Assembly (NCBI GenBank): GCA_023265735.1
Contig: JAHFSN010000030.1
Location: 1-10,912, forward strand
Length of the DNA stretch: 10,912 nucleotides
Origin: Spirochaetaceae bacterium
GTDB lineage: Bacteria; Spirochaetota; Spirochaetia; JABEVK01
Reading direction: 5' to 3'
Shown in pieces: positions 1 to 5,934 of this stretch. A program made the translations under genes and the position numbers. How positions within the stretch are numbered: position 1 is the stretch's first letter; each line of letters begins with the position of its first letter. The notes below the pieces were generated by a model, which saw nothing but the letters and a program-made list of their open reading frames with translations, ran no database searches and was not told the origin of the DNA.

Positions 1-255
1 ACCACGGCCGCTGGTAGCCTCGACAAGCAGGGCCGCGAAAAGATGCTCGCCGCCGGGGCCAACGTCCTTATGCCCAACATCACTCCGGAGTCGGTGAAGA
101 AGGACTACCTCCTCTACCCCGGCAAGATCTGCCTCGACGAATCGGGTTTCGAGTGCATCAACTGCCTCGACATCCGCACCCATTTGGTCGACAAGACCCT
201 CGACTGGTCCCGGGGCAACAGCCGCAACGCCCAGGACCGGGGAGTAACGCTGTGA
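1..255 (+). CDS. hydE: [FeFe]-hydrogenase maturase HydE, C-terminal 84 residues (5' end outside window)
   Basis: HydE is a radical-SAM enzyme that acts on the cysteine-ligated Fe(CO)2CN synthon during assembly of the hydrogenase diiron subcluster. Only the C-terminal part of the TIM barrel is present, open at base 1 in frame 1. The HydE-like stretch GREKMLAAGANVLMPNITP (codons 11-29) is followed by a YPGKIC segment. Cysteines at codons 44, 52 and 55 form C-x7-C-x2-C, the spacing of the auxiliary Fe-S cluster ligands known from Thermotoga HydE; that cluster is not essential in characterised enzymes. The N-terminal CxxxCxxC SAM-cluster motif would lie upstream and cannot be checked. The TGA stop overlaps the GTG start of the next gene (252-255), so the genes are probably translationally coupled. 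The family call rests on sequence recognition and on hydF two genes downstream. Confidence 0.9.
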   Translation, partial: TTAAGSLDKQGREKMLAAGANVLMPNITPESVKKDYLLYPGKICLDESGFECINCLDIRTHLVDKTLDWSRGNSRNAQDRGVTL

Positions 256-1586
256 AGGCCTTTGTCGGGGACCAGACCGCCCTGGCGGCAGCCAACTGGG
301 GCGGCGGCCCCACGCCGCGATCCGTGATCCGAGCCTACGCCCAGGTGAAGCTGGCGGCCCTGACGGCGGCCCAGGAGTACGGCAGAACCCACGGAGGCGC
401 CTGGGACGAGGAGACGTGGAGCACCCTGATTCGGGTGCTCACCGCCGTCCGCGACGGGCAGCATGACGACCTCTTCGTGGTCCCCCTGGCCCAGGGAGGG
501 GCGGGGACCAGCCTCAACATGAACCTCAACGAGGCAGCGGTCTTCCTGGCCGCCCAGCTGGGCGTCGAGATCCATCCCCTCGACGACGTCAACCGGCACC
601 AGTCCACCAACGACACCTTTCCCACGGCCGTGACCATCCTCGCCTACGAGGGTCTGGTGGCCACCGAGACCCTCGTGATCCGCCTGCAGGAGGAACTGGT
701 CCGCGGGGAGAAAGCCTGGGCCACCCAGGTGATGGTCGGCCGGACCGAACTCCAGGACGCCCTCCCCCTCACCCTGGGCCAGGTGTTCGCCGGGTGGGCC
801 GGGCCCTTCGAGAGGGACCGCTGGCGGCTCAACAAGCTGCGAGAGCGTGTGAGGACCGTTCCCCTGGGCGGCACGGCCGTCGGAACGGGTTTCGGGGCTC
901 CCCCGGCGTACGTCTTCTCCGCAGAAAAGCACCTGCGGTCGATCACCGGGTTGCCCCTGGCCCGCAGCCAGAACCTCGTGGACGAAATCAGCCACCTCGA
1001 CAAATACAGCGAACTGGCGGGGGGACTCCGGCAGGTGGCCGAGAACCTGGTCCATCTCTGCCAGGACCTCCTCTACTACACTTCCAGCGCCGTGGGAGAA
1101 CTGGGCCACCCCCGGCTCCAGGCGGCCAGCAGCCAGATGCCGGCCAAGACCAACCCCGTGGCCCTGGAGTACGCCTGCGGCCTAGCCCTGTCGGTCCAGG
1201 GCGAGGCCTTCAAGGTCAGCCAGTACGTCCAGGCGGGGCGGCTCCAGCTCAATCCCTACCTCCCCTTTGTCCTGGAAAGCCTCTTGGCCATGTTCTCCTC
1301 GCTGGAGAAGGCCCTGGAGGCGGTGACCGAGAAGGTGCTCCCGGGGCTCCTCGTCCATGCCGGGGTTCTGGAGGCCCATCTGGCGTCGTCGCAGGCGCTG
1401 CTCAACGCCCTGGCTCCCACCCTGGGGTACGATCGGGTGGCTCGGCTCTCCCCTCTGCTGGTCCAGACGCCTCCCCGGTCCCTGGCCGAACTGAAGGCCC
1501 TCCTCGTCCAGGAATTGGGCCTCGCCCCCGACGAAGCGGAACGGCTCGTCGATCCCCTGCTCCTCGCCCAAGGAAGGCAACCATGA
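252..1586 (+). CDS. aspA: Aspartase/fumarase-superfamily lyase in the hyd operon (probable aspartate ammonia-lyase)
   Basis: This is a 444-residue member of the class II fumarase/aspartase superfamily, whose members eliminate ammonia or water from C4 dicarboxylates to give fumarate. Signature elements are visible: GAGTSLNMNLNE near residues 83-94, HQSTND at 116-121, and the mobile catalytic loop SSQMPAKTNP at 293-302. By family precedent the second Ser (S294) is the general base and K299/N301 contact the substrate. The STND element resembles aspartases, while the following TFPTA resembles fumarases, so substrate is not settled by motif alone. The GTG start at 252 is chosen because it overlaps the hydE stop and has GGGGAG seven bases upstream; reading further upstream would run into hydE. 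The gene ends in an ATGA overlap with hydF. Placement between hydE and hydF suggests it supplies ammonia for the bridging amine of the H-cluster dithiomethylamine ligand. That role is inference. Confidence 0.85.
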   Translation: MKAFVGDQTALAAANWGGGPTPRSVIRAYAQVKLAALTAAQEYGRTHGGAWDEETWSTLIRVLTAVRDGQHDDLFVVPLAQGGAGTSLNMNLNEAAVFLAAQLGVEIHPLDDVNRHQSTNDTFPTAVTILAYEGLVATETLVIRLQEELVRGEKAWATQVMVGRTELQDALPLTLGQVFAGWAGPFERDRWRLNKLRERVRTVPLGGTAVGTGFGAPPAYVFSAEKHLRSITGLPLARSQNLVDEISHLDKYSELAGGLRQVAENLVHLCQDLLYYTSSAVGELGHPRLQAASSQMPAKTNPVALEYACGLALSVQGEAFKVSQYVQAGRLQLNPYLPFVLESLLAMFSSLEKALEAVTEKVLPGLLVHAGVLEAHLASSQALLNALAPTLGYDRVARLSPLLVQTPPRSLAELKALLVQELGLAPDEAERLVDPLLLAQGRQP

Positions 1587-2809
1587 ACACCCCCCTCGCC
1601 GAACGGATGAAGATCGTCCTCTTCGGATTGCGCAACGCCGGAAAGTCCAGCCTGATGAACGCGCTCATGAACCAGGAGGCTTCCATCGTTTCGGACACCC
1701 CCGGGACCACCACCGACCCCGTGACCCGAACCTTTGAGTTGGGAGCCCTGGGCCCCGTGGCCATCACCGACACGGCTGGCCTCGACGACGAGGGAGACCT
1801 CGGCGCTCTGCGCATCGAAAAGAGCCTGGAGCGCCTTCGCCTCTGCGACCTTCCCGTCTTGGTGACCCGGGCCGACACCCTACTAACCGACGAGGAGAGG
1901 CGCCTGATGGAGTCCGTCCAGGGCACCAAACCGGTGGTCGTGGTCCTCACCCACGCCGACGCGGGCTACGAGCCTGCCAAGTACGACTGGGCCCGGTCCC
2001 TGGGTACCGTGGCCGTCGAGAGCCCCCAGCGGCGGGGCATGGAAGACCTTCGTCGCCTTCTGGAAAAGAAGGGGGCGAAGGCCGAACGGGAACTGTCCCC
2101 CCTGGAGGGACTGGTGTCCGAAGGCGACTTTCTCGTCCTGGTCACCCCCATCGACCTCGCCGCCCCCAAAGGCCGGCTTATCCTTCCCCAAGTGGAGACC
2201 ATCCGCGATATCCTCGACCGGGACTGCGCCTGCCTCGTGGTGAAGGAGCGGGAACTGTTTGGTTTCTACCAGGTCTTGAGCCGCAGGCCCAAGCTCGTGA
2301 TCTGCGACAGCCAGGCTTTCGCCAAGGTCGCTGCCGACCTCCCCGCGGACCAGCCCCTGACAAGCTTTTCCATCCTCTTCGGCCGCAAGAAAGGCGACTT
2401 GGCGGTGTATGTCCGGGGCGTGAGGGCCGTGGAAACCCTGAAACCCGACGCCCGCATCCTCGTCCTGGAGAGTTGCGCCCACCACCAGCAGGCCGACGAC
2501 ATCGGCACCGTGAAGATCCCCAGGCTCTTTCGGCAGCTCGTCCAGCCCCGGGTCGAGTTTGTTCACGCCCGGCAGTTGCCCCCGGAGGAGGAGTTGGCTC
2601 AGTACAGCCTCGTCATCAACTGCGCCGGGTGCATGGTCAGCCGAAATCAGATCCTTGACCGGCTCGACGTCTTGGAACGGCTAGGGATCCCCGTCCTCAA
2701 CTACGGGCTCTTCCTGGCCTGGGCCAACGGCCTCTTGCCCCGGGCCCTGGAGCCCTTTCCCGAGGAGTACGCCCTCTACAAGTCGCTGGAGCCTGGTCCT
2801 CAACATTGA
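1583..2809 (+). CDS. hydF: [FeFe]-hydrogenase maturation GTPase HydF
   Basis: HydF is the scaffold GTPase on which the diiron subcluster is completed before transfer to apo-hydrogenase. The 408-residue length is normal. The N-terminal GTPase domain has Walker A GLRNAGKS (15-22), a switch Thr region DTPGTTTD (38-45) and G3 DTAG (63-66). The usual G4 NKxD is replaced by THAD (123-126), which is atypical. A dimerisation domain follows, then the Fe-S cluster domain with CAHH (298-301), DDIGTVKIPR just after it, and NCAGC with C347 and C350. C298, C347 and C350 match the three conserved cluster cysteines; the residue before C347 is Asn where many HydFs have His. The start ATG overlaps the lyase stop (ATGA) and has AAGGAAGG upstream. 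The family assignment is very secure; effects of the G4 change are unknown. Confidence 0.96.
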   Translation: MNTPLAERMKIVLFGLRNAGKSSLMNALMNQEASIVSDTPGTTTDPVTRTFELGALGPVAITDTAGLDDEGDLGALRIEKSLERLRLCDLPVLVTRADTLLTDEERRLMESVQGTKPVVVVLTHADAGYEPAKYDWARSLGTVAVESPQRRGMEDLRRLLEKKGAKAERELSPLEGLVSEGDFLVLVTPIDLAAPKGRLILPQVETIRDILDRDCACLVVKERELFGFYQVLSRRPKLVICDSQAFAKVAADLPADQPLTSFSILFGRKKGDLAVYVRGVRAVETLKPDARILVLESCAHHQQADDIGTVKIPRLFRQLVQPRVEFVHARQLPPEEELAQYSLVINCAGCMVSRNQILDRLDVLERLGIPVLNYGLFLAWANGLLPRALEPFPEEYALYKSLEPGPQH

Positions 2810-2831
2810 CCCCTCGGGACGTTTGTGGCCG

Positions 2832-2959
2832 GCAGATGCGGAACAGTGTTAACTGTGAACCACGTTAATATTTAACGATGAGAACATTTAACACTGTTAA
2901 TATTTAACCATGTTAACATTTAACGAGGGGCATTGTTAACACTGTTGATACTTAACACT
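2832..2959. repeat. AT-rich tandem array of 16-bp repeats, consensus GTTAAYATTTAACNNT
   Basis: Eight consecutive 16-bp units begin at 2832, 2848, 2864, 2880, 2896, 2912, 2928 and 2944 without indels. The best copies (2864, 2896, 2912) read GTTAAYATTTAAC plus a variable 3-base linker; the units at 2832 and 2928 are strongly degenerate. Each good unit is an inverted repeat, GTTAA-N3-TTAAC, so both strands look alike. The array is conspicuously AT-rich within a GC-rich region. It lies directly downstream of hydF and about 100 bp upstream of the aldo/keto reductase gene. The rest of the 2810-3064 gap holds no gene I recognise and no clear terminator. Possible roles are a cooperative protein-binding array, a transcription boundary or a dispersed genomic repeat; the sequence alone does not decide. 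Confidence 0.85.
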
Positions 2960-3008
2960 GTTGTTGGTCCGTCTTGAGATCCGCCACGGTGGCAAATCGC
3001 GAAGCTTC

Positions 3009-3038
3009 TTGCGGGCCTGGCGGATGGTCTGGTACACT
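3009..3038 (+). promoter_or_regulatory. Possible sigma70-like promoter of the aldo/keto reductase gene
   Basis: A TTGCGG hexamer (3009-3014) and TACACT (3033-3038) are separated by 18 bp and lie about 26 bp before the start codon. The match is 3/6 and 4/6, so this is a weak prediction; a start site inside the AT-rich array just upstream is an alternative. Confidence 0.25.
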
Positions 3039-3064
3039 TTGGGGATACCGAAGGGGGTCCGGGG

Positions 3065-4180
3065 ATGCTCTACCGAACGCTGGCTGGAGAACGCGTTTCT
3101 CAATTGGGTTTTGGGGCCATGCGGCTGCCCACGGTGGGCGGAAAGATTGATCTGGCGGAAACGACGAGGATGATCCGATCGGCCATCGACACCGGCGTCA
3201 ACTACATCGACACGGCCTACGTCTACCATGGCGGCGAAAGCGAGGCCGCCGTGGCCCAGGTTCTCAGGGACGGCTGGAGGAACAAGGTCTTCGTGGCCAC
3301 CAAATCGCCGGTTTGGCTGGTCCAGGACAAGGCTGACTTTCCCCGGCTCCTGGACGAACAGCTGGGACGCCTTGAAACCGATCACATTGACTTCTACCTC
3401 CTTCACTCCCTGAACTGGCCCACTTGGGCGAAGTGCCAGCAGTTCCAAGCCCTCGAGTTTCTCGAAGCCGCCAAGGCGGCCGGGAAGATCAGGCATTTCG
3501 GATTCTCCTTCCACGACGAAGCCAAGTGCTTTCAGGCCATCCTCTCCTCTCACTCCTGGGAGTTTTGCCAAATTCAGTACAATTTCATGGACAGGCAGTA
3601 CCAGGCGGGAGCCGCGGGCCTCGAAGCCGCCTCGGCCCAGGGAACGGACGTCATTGTCATGGAACCCCTCCGGGGCGGAAACCTAGCCAACGCGGTTCCG
3701 CCGGAGGTTCATCGGCTCTACGCCGAGGCCAAGGTGCCCCGAAGCCCCGCCGAATGGGCCTTCCGCTGGGTCTGGAACAACCCCAAGGTCTCCCTTGCCC
3801 TCTCGGGAATGGGAACCCAAGCCCAGGTCGACGAAAATGTGCGAATTGCCGCAGAAGCGACCGCTGGCCATCTCACCTGGGAGGAGTTGGCCCTGATTGA
3901 CCGGGTCGAGGTGGCCTACCGTTCCTTAGTCAAGGTGGGCTGTACGGGTTGCCGCTACTGCATGCCCTGCCCGCAAGGGGTCGATATTCCTCGCAACTTC
4001 TCGGCATACAACGAATTCCATATGTTCTTGAAGAGTCCCGCGGTGAAGGCCGGATACCAGTGGGTTCCGGCGGCAGAACGAGCCGACCGCTGTGTCTCCT
4101 GCGGCGCCTGTGTGGACCTCTGTCCCCAGCAGCTCGATATCCCCGCCCTCATGGGCCAGGTGGCCCAGACCTTTGCGTGA
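3065..4180 (+). CDS. Aldo/keto reductase with C-terminal 4Fe-4S ferredoxin-like domain
   Basis: The first ~280 residues form an NAD(P)H-dependent aldo/keto reductase barrel. The usual catalytic tetrad is visible as D49, Y54, K80 and H114, in the contexts YIDTAYVYH, ATKSP and LLHS. The C-terminal ~80 residues carry two cysteine clusters: C293, C296, C299, C302, and then C343, C346, C349, C353-P, typical of two [4Fe-4S] centres. This architecture is common in anaerobes; substrates are mostly unknown, and the clusters probably pass electrons between a carrier and the nicotinamide site. The 371-residue length is normal for the fused family. The ATG at 3065 is preceded by G-rich sequence (GGGGG near 3053 and GGGG at 3061). 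The next gene appears to start inside its end, suggesting co-transcription. It is separated from hydF by the repeat array, so membership in the hyd operon is doubtful. Confidence 0.93.
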   Translation: MLYRTLAGERVSQLGFGAMRLPTVGGKIDLAETTRMIRSAIDTGVNYIDTAYVYHGGESEAAVAQVLRDGWRNKVFVATKSPVWLVQDKADFPRLLDEQLGRLETDHIDFYLLHSLNWPTWAKCQQFQALEFLEAAKAAGKIRHFGFSFHDEAKCFQAILSSHSWEFCQIQYNFMDRQYQAGAAGLEAASAQGTDVIVMEPLRGGNLANAVPPEVHRLYAEAKVPRSPAEWAFRWVWNNPKVSLALSGMGTQAQVDENVRIAAEATAGHLTWEELALIDRVEVAYRSLVKVGCTGCRYCMPCPQGVDIPRNFSAYNEFHMFLKSPAVKAGYQWVPAAERADRCVSCGACVDLCPQQLDIPALMGQVAQTFA

Positions 4181-4601
4181 TCTCCCCCCGCTCCCCGAGG
4201 GAATCACCCTTCGAGTCTGGCAGGAAAGCGGCCCCGATGTCCCCCTCTTCGAGAGTCGGGGGAAATGGCTTCATCCCCTCTTTGAGCTCACGGAGTTCCT
4301 CGGCTCCCGCCCCTTTCTACAGCCCGAGTCTTTGCTTCTGAGGGATAGGATCATCGGCCGGGCGGCGGCGTTCTTGATTGTCCGCCTGGGGATTCGCCGG
4401 GTTTCCGCCGATCTGGTGAGCCGCCGCGCGCTCTCTCTCTTGGAACCTCTGGGCTGGACGGTCATGGCCCGTGCGGTTGTCGACCGCATCGGTTGCCAAA
4501 CCGAAGACCTTCTCGAACACGAGGGGAATGGGGACCGCGCCTGGGCACTGTTGGTCGATCGCCGAAACCGCGCCCTAGCCGCCGCCCAAGCAGAACACTA
4601 A
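4173..4601 (+). CDS. DUF1893-like protein of unknown function
   Basis: This ~142-residue protein resembles DUF1893, a small bacterial and archaeal domain of unknown role. The recognisable core is LLLRDRIIGRAAAFLIVRLG (residues 54-73), followed by a segment RRVSADLVS and a later Cys near the C-terminus where family members have a conserved NRTG...C motif. No ATG lies at a sensible place. I chose TTG at 4173, which overlaps the aldo/keto reductase stop by 8 bp and has AGGTGG ten bases upstream. An ATG at 4092 is open but would translate about 90 bases of the reductase gene in another frame, giving low-complexity sequence. The start is therefore uncertain, while the frame and stop are more secure. 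The gene is convergent with the DtxR-family gene and shares four bases with its end, leaving no room for a terminator between them. Confidence 0.65.
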   Translation: MRDLPPLPEGITLRVWQESGPDVPLFESRGKWLHPLFELTEFLGSRPFLQPESLLLRDRIIGRAAAFLIVRLGIRRVSADLVSRRALSLLEPLGWTVMARAVVDRIGCQTEDLLEHEGNGDRAWALLVDRRNRALAAAQAEH

Positions 4602-5284
4602 AGGGTCGGGTCGAAGCAGAGGTGCCTGGCCATGGGCGCCGCCACCTTGACCGGGGGCCTTCCCTGGACGGTGACGGTCACCCCTTCGGGGCCCACCTCG
4701 TCCACTTTGACCCTCACGCCTGGCCTGATTCCCGCGGACTGGCAGAACGGCAGCATCGTGGGCAGCCCCTCTCCCTCCTCGGTAATTCGGACGATCACCA
4801 CCGAGCTCCCCGCCGTCGCTTCCGTCAGCCGGGGAGCCGCCAGCAGCCGCGCTTCTACCTCGGTGCCAGGAAGGGGGTTGCCGTGGGGACACGTCTGGGG
4901 GTACCCCAGCACCTTGTCCAAGTGGTCCGCCAAGGCGTCGCTAATCTGATTTTGCAGGACCTTGGCTTCCAGGTCGGAACTGTCCCAGGGGAAGTCCAGA
5001 GTCTTCACCAGCAGGTGCTCCAGAAGGTAATGCCTCTTGAGGACCTTGAGCGCCAAAGCCCGCCCGGCGTCCGTCAGAAAGACGTGCTCGTAGCGTTCTT
5101 GGCTCACCAGGCCAATCTTCTTCAGGCGGCCGAGGGCCTGGGTGACAGCGGAAGTGGAAACACCCAGCCATTCGGCCAGACGGTGGTTGGCGGCGTAGCC
5201 GTAGTCCCGACAAATCAAGTGTATATTGGTCAGGTATTCTGCGGCGGCCGGAAAGGTCTTCAGAATTTCTGCGTCGGAACTCAT
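4598..5284 (-). CDS. DtxR-family transcriptional regulator with SH3/FeoA-like C-terminal domain and degenerate metal site
   Basis: The 228-residue protein has the three-domain DtxR/IdeR plan. A winged helix-turn-helix occupies residues ~10-72 (recognition region VSTSAVTQALGRLKKIGL). A dimerisation/metal domain spans ~75-140 and ends CPHGNPLPG, like the SPFGNPIPG of DtxR. An SH3/FeoA-like domain fills ~150-225. Compared from memory with Corynebacterium DtxR without gaps, H79 and E83 are kept as H85 and E89. H98, C102, E105 and H106 become D104, K108, Q111 and N112, and M10 becomes E16. The primary metal site therefore looks lost. The ATG at 5284 is preferred because family homology begins there and a strong promoter ends 6 bases before it; longer readings run through the promoter. 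No Shine-Dalgarno is present, consistent with a leaderless message. It lies downstream of a second DtxR-family gene. Metal independence is inference. Confidence 0.88.
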   Translation of the reverse strand: MSSDAEILKTFPAAAEYLTNIHLICRDYGYAANHRLAEWLGVSTSAVTQALGRLKKIGLVSQERYEHVFLTDAGRALALKVLKRHYLLEHLLVKTLDFPWDSSDLEAKVLQNQISDALADHLDKVLGYPQTCPHGNPLPGTEVEARLLAAPRLTEATAGSSVVIVRITEEGEGLPTMLPFCQSAGIRPGVRVKVDEVGPEGVTVTVQGRPPVKVAAPMARHLCFDPTL

Positions 5285-5290
5285 GCGGAT

Positions 5291-5319
5291 AAAGTAAAAC
5301 ACCCGAGGCAGGGTGTCAA
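5291..5319 (-). promoter_or_regulatory. Strong promoter with internal palindrome, driving the long DtxR-family gene
   Basis: Read on the minus strand, TTGACA (5319-5314) and TACTTT (5296-5291) are separated by exactly 17 bp. The -10 ends six bases before the ATG at 5284, so transcription should begin at or next to the start codon, giving a leaderless mRNA. Most of the spacer is an 18-bp inverted repeat, ACACCC-N6-GGGTGT (5299-5316), well placed for a repressor operator. It does not resemble the classical DtxR box. Confidence 0.65.
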
Positions 5320-5334
5320 GAGTAGTTGATTGAA

Positions 5335-5826
5335 TTAGTCGGAAACTGCTTGCCGGTACCGAGAGCAGCCGTTGCAGTCCTTCAGTTGAGCTTCCCGGGA
5401 ACAGAGGAGCGCCCCTTCGGACGTCCAGGAAAGGTTCACTTGACTGCATTCGGCGAGGTATCTGCTGAACTCGGCCATCCGCGACAGCACCGTTTCACTG
5501 GCCACGTGCTCCACCTTGCAGGCAACGGCTTCGGCCTCGGTGTCCTCCATGCCCAGTTGGTCCCGGAAAAACCGATGGAGGAACCGGTGCCGGTTGGCGC
5601 AGGCTTGGGCCAGCTTCCGTCCCTCGTCGGTGAGGATCACGGGCTGGTAGGGATGGTAGACGATCAGGTTGCGGTCGGCCAGGGCCCGCAAGGCACCGGT
5701 CACCGAGGCTCTGGTCACCCCCAATCTCTCGGCCACCACAGACGCGTGTGCCTCTCCGGACGATCCGGAAACGAAGAGAATGGCTTCAAGGTAGTCTTCC
5801 AGGTGGGACGTGATCGCTGTTTTCAT
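5335..5826 (-). CDS. DtxR/MntR-family metal-dependent regulator, short form
   Basis: This 163-residue regulator has the winged helix-turn-helix (residues ~8-70, recognition region VTRASVTGALRALADRNL) and the metal-binding/dimerisation domain (~72-127), but no SH3 domain. Metal ligands look intact: D11 and E14 in EDYLEAI, H80, then C103, E106 and H107 in ACKVEHV. This mixes MntR-like N-terminal ligands with a DtxR-like Cys, a pattern seen in anaerobe DtxR proteins, so Fe(II) versus Mn(II) cannot be told from sequence. The C-terminus carries extra cysteines (C142, C151, C154), possibly a redox or metal element. The start at 5826 is preferred over an ATG at 5838, four codons upstream, because GGAG sits six bases before it. 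It is followed after 50 bp by the long DtxR paralogue, which has its own promoter. Confidence 0.9.
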   Translation of the reverse strand: MKTAITSHLEDYLEAILFVSGSSGEAHASVVAERLGVTRASVTGALRALADRNLIVYHPYQPVILTDEGRKLAQACANRHRFLHRFFRDQLGMEDTEAEAVACKVEHVASETVLSRMAEFSRYLAECSQVNLSWTSEGALLCSREAQLKDCNGCSRYRQAVSD

Positions 5827-5868
5827 AAATGTCTCCATTTATCTTAACAGGAATCAACAAAAGCGCAA
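5825..5868 (-). promoter_or_regulatory. Promoter and 18-bp palindrome at the start of the short DtxR-family gene
   Basis: On the minus strand, TTGCGC (5868-5863), a 16-bp spacer and TAAGAT (5846-5841) form a plausible promoter. Overlapping the -10 and covering the Shine-Dalgarno and start codon is a perfect inverted repeat, ATAAATG-TCTC-CATTTAT (5825-5842). It could be an autoregulatory operator or an RNA hairpin that hides the ribosome-binding site. The palindrome is certain; the promoter assignment is moderate. Confidence 0.5.
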
Positions 5869-5886
5869 GGGTCTAGCCGCCCTTGC
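5865..5886. other. Inverted repeat in the divergent intergenic region
   Basis: GCAAGGG (5865-5871) and CCCTTGC (5880-5886) form a perfect 7-bp stem with an 8-base loop. It overlaps the proposed -35 boxes of both divergent promoters, so a shared operator is possible. The nearest T-run on the plus strand starts about ten bases later, too far for a standard terminator. Confidence 0.4.
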
Positions 5887-5912
5887 CCTCGGCCTCTCTT
5901 TTTGGGTATTTT
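5883..5912 (+). promoter_or_regulatory. Possible promoter of the fmdB-mrp pair
   Basis: TTGCCC (5883-5888), an 18-bp spacer and TATTTT (5907-5912) would start transcription near 5919, leaving a short leader that contains the AAGGAG ribosome-binding site at 5922-5927. Weak to moderate hexamer matches. Confidence 0.35.
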
Positions 5913-5934
5913 GAACCTTGCAAGGAGAATTCTC

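Noticed and set aside
114..1109. Long antisense open frame opposite the lyase
   Set aside because: It is the complement of a conserved coding sequence in a GC-rich genome. Its translation is Gly/Pro/Val-rich with no family resemblance.
794..1582. N-terminal extension of HydF from an upstream in-frame ATG
   Set aside because: The extension runs through the lyase gene in another frame and gives Pro/Gly/Arg-rich sequence. HydF homology begins right at the ATG at 1583, which has its own ribosome-binding site.
2848..2959. Redox regulator Rex operators in the repeat array
   Set aside because: The GTTAA and TTAAC arms resemble Rex half-sites of the TTGTTAA-N4-TTAACAA type, and Rex often controls hydrogenase genes. 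However, the arms here are separated by 3, not 4, bases and the outer TT/AA are not kept, so the 13-bp geometry is wrong.
2832..2959. CRISPR array
   Set aside because: Units are 16 bp with only 3 variable bases between 13-bp repeats. There are no spacers of usable length and no cas genes.
2936..3571. Minus-strand open frame across the hydF/reductase gap
   Set aside because: Most of it is antisense to the reductase. The part in the gap (residues such as VYQTIRQARKKLRDL) looks faintly protein-like but matches no family I can name, and has no start signal of its own.
4493..5329. Plus-strand open frame opposite the long DtxR-family gene
   Set aside because: It is antisense to a well-supported gene, and its translation has no recognisable domain.
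5285..5449. N-terminal extension of the long DtxR-family protein
   Set aside because: The added 55 residues do not resemble the family and would be encoded across a strong promoter and the 3' end of the neighbouring regulator gene.
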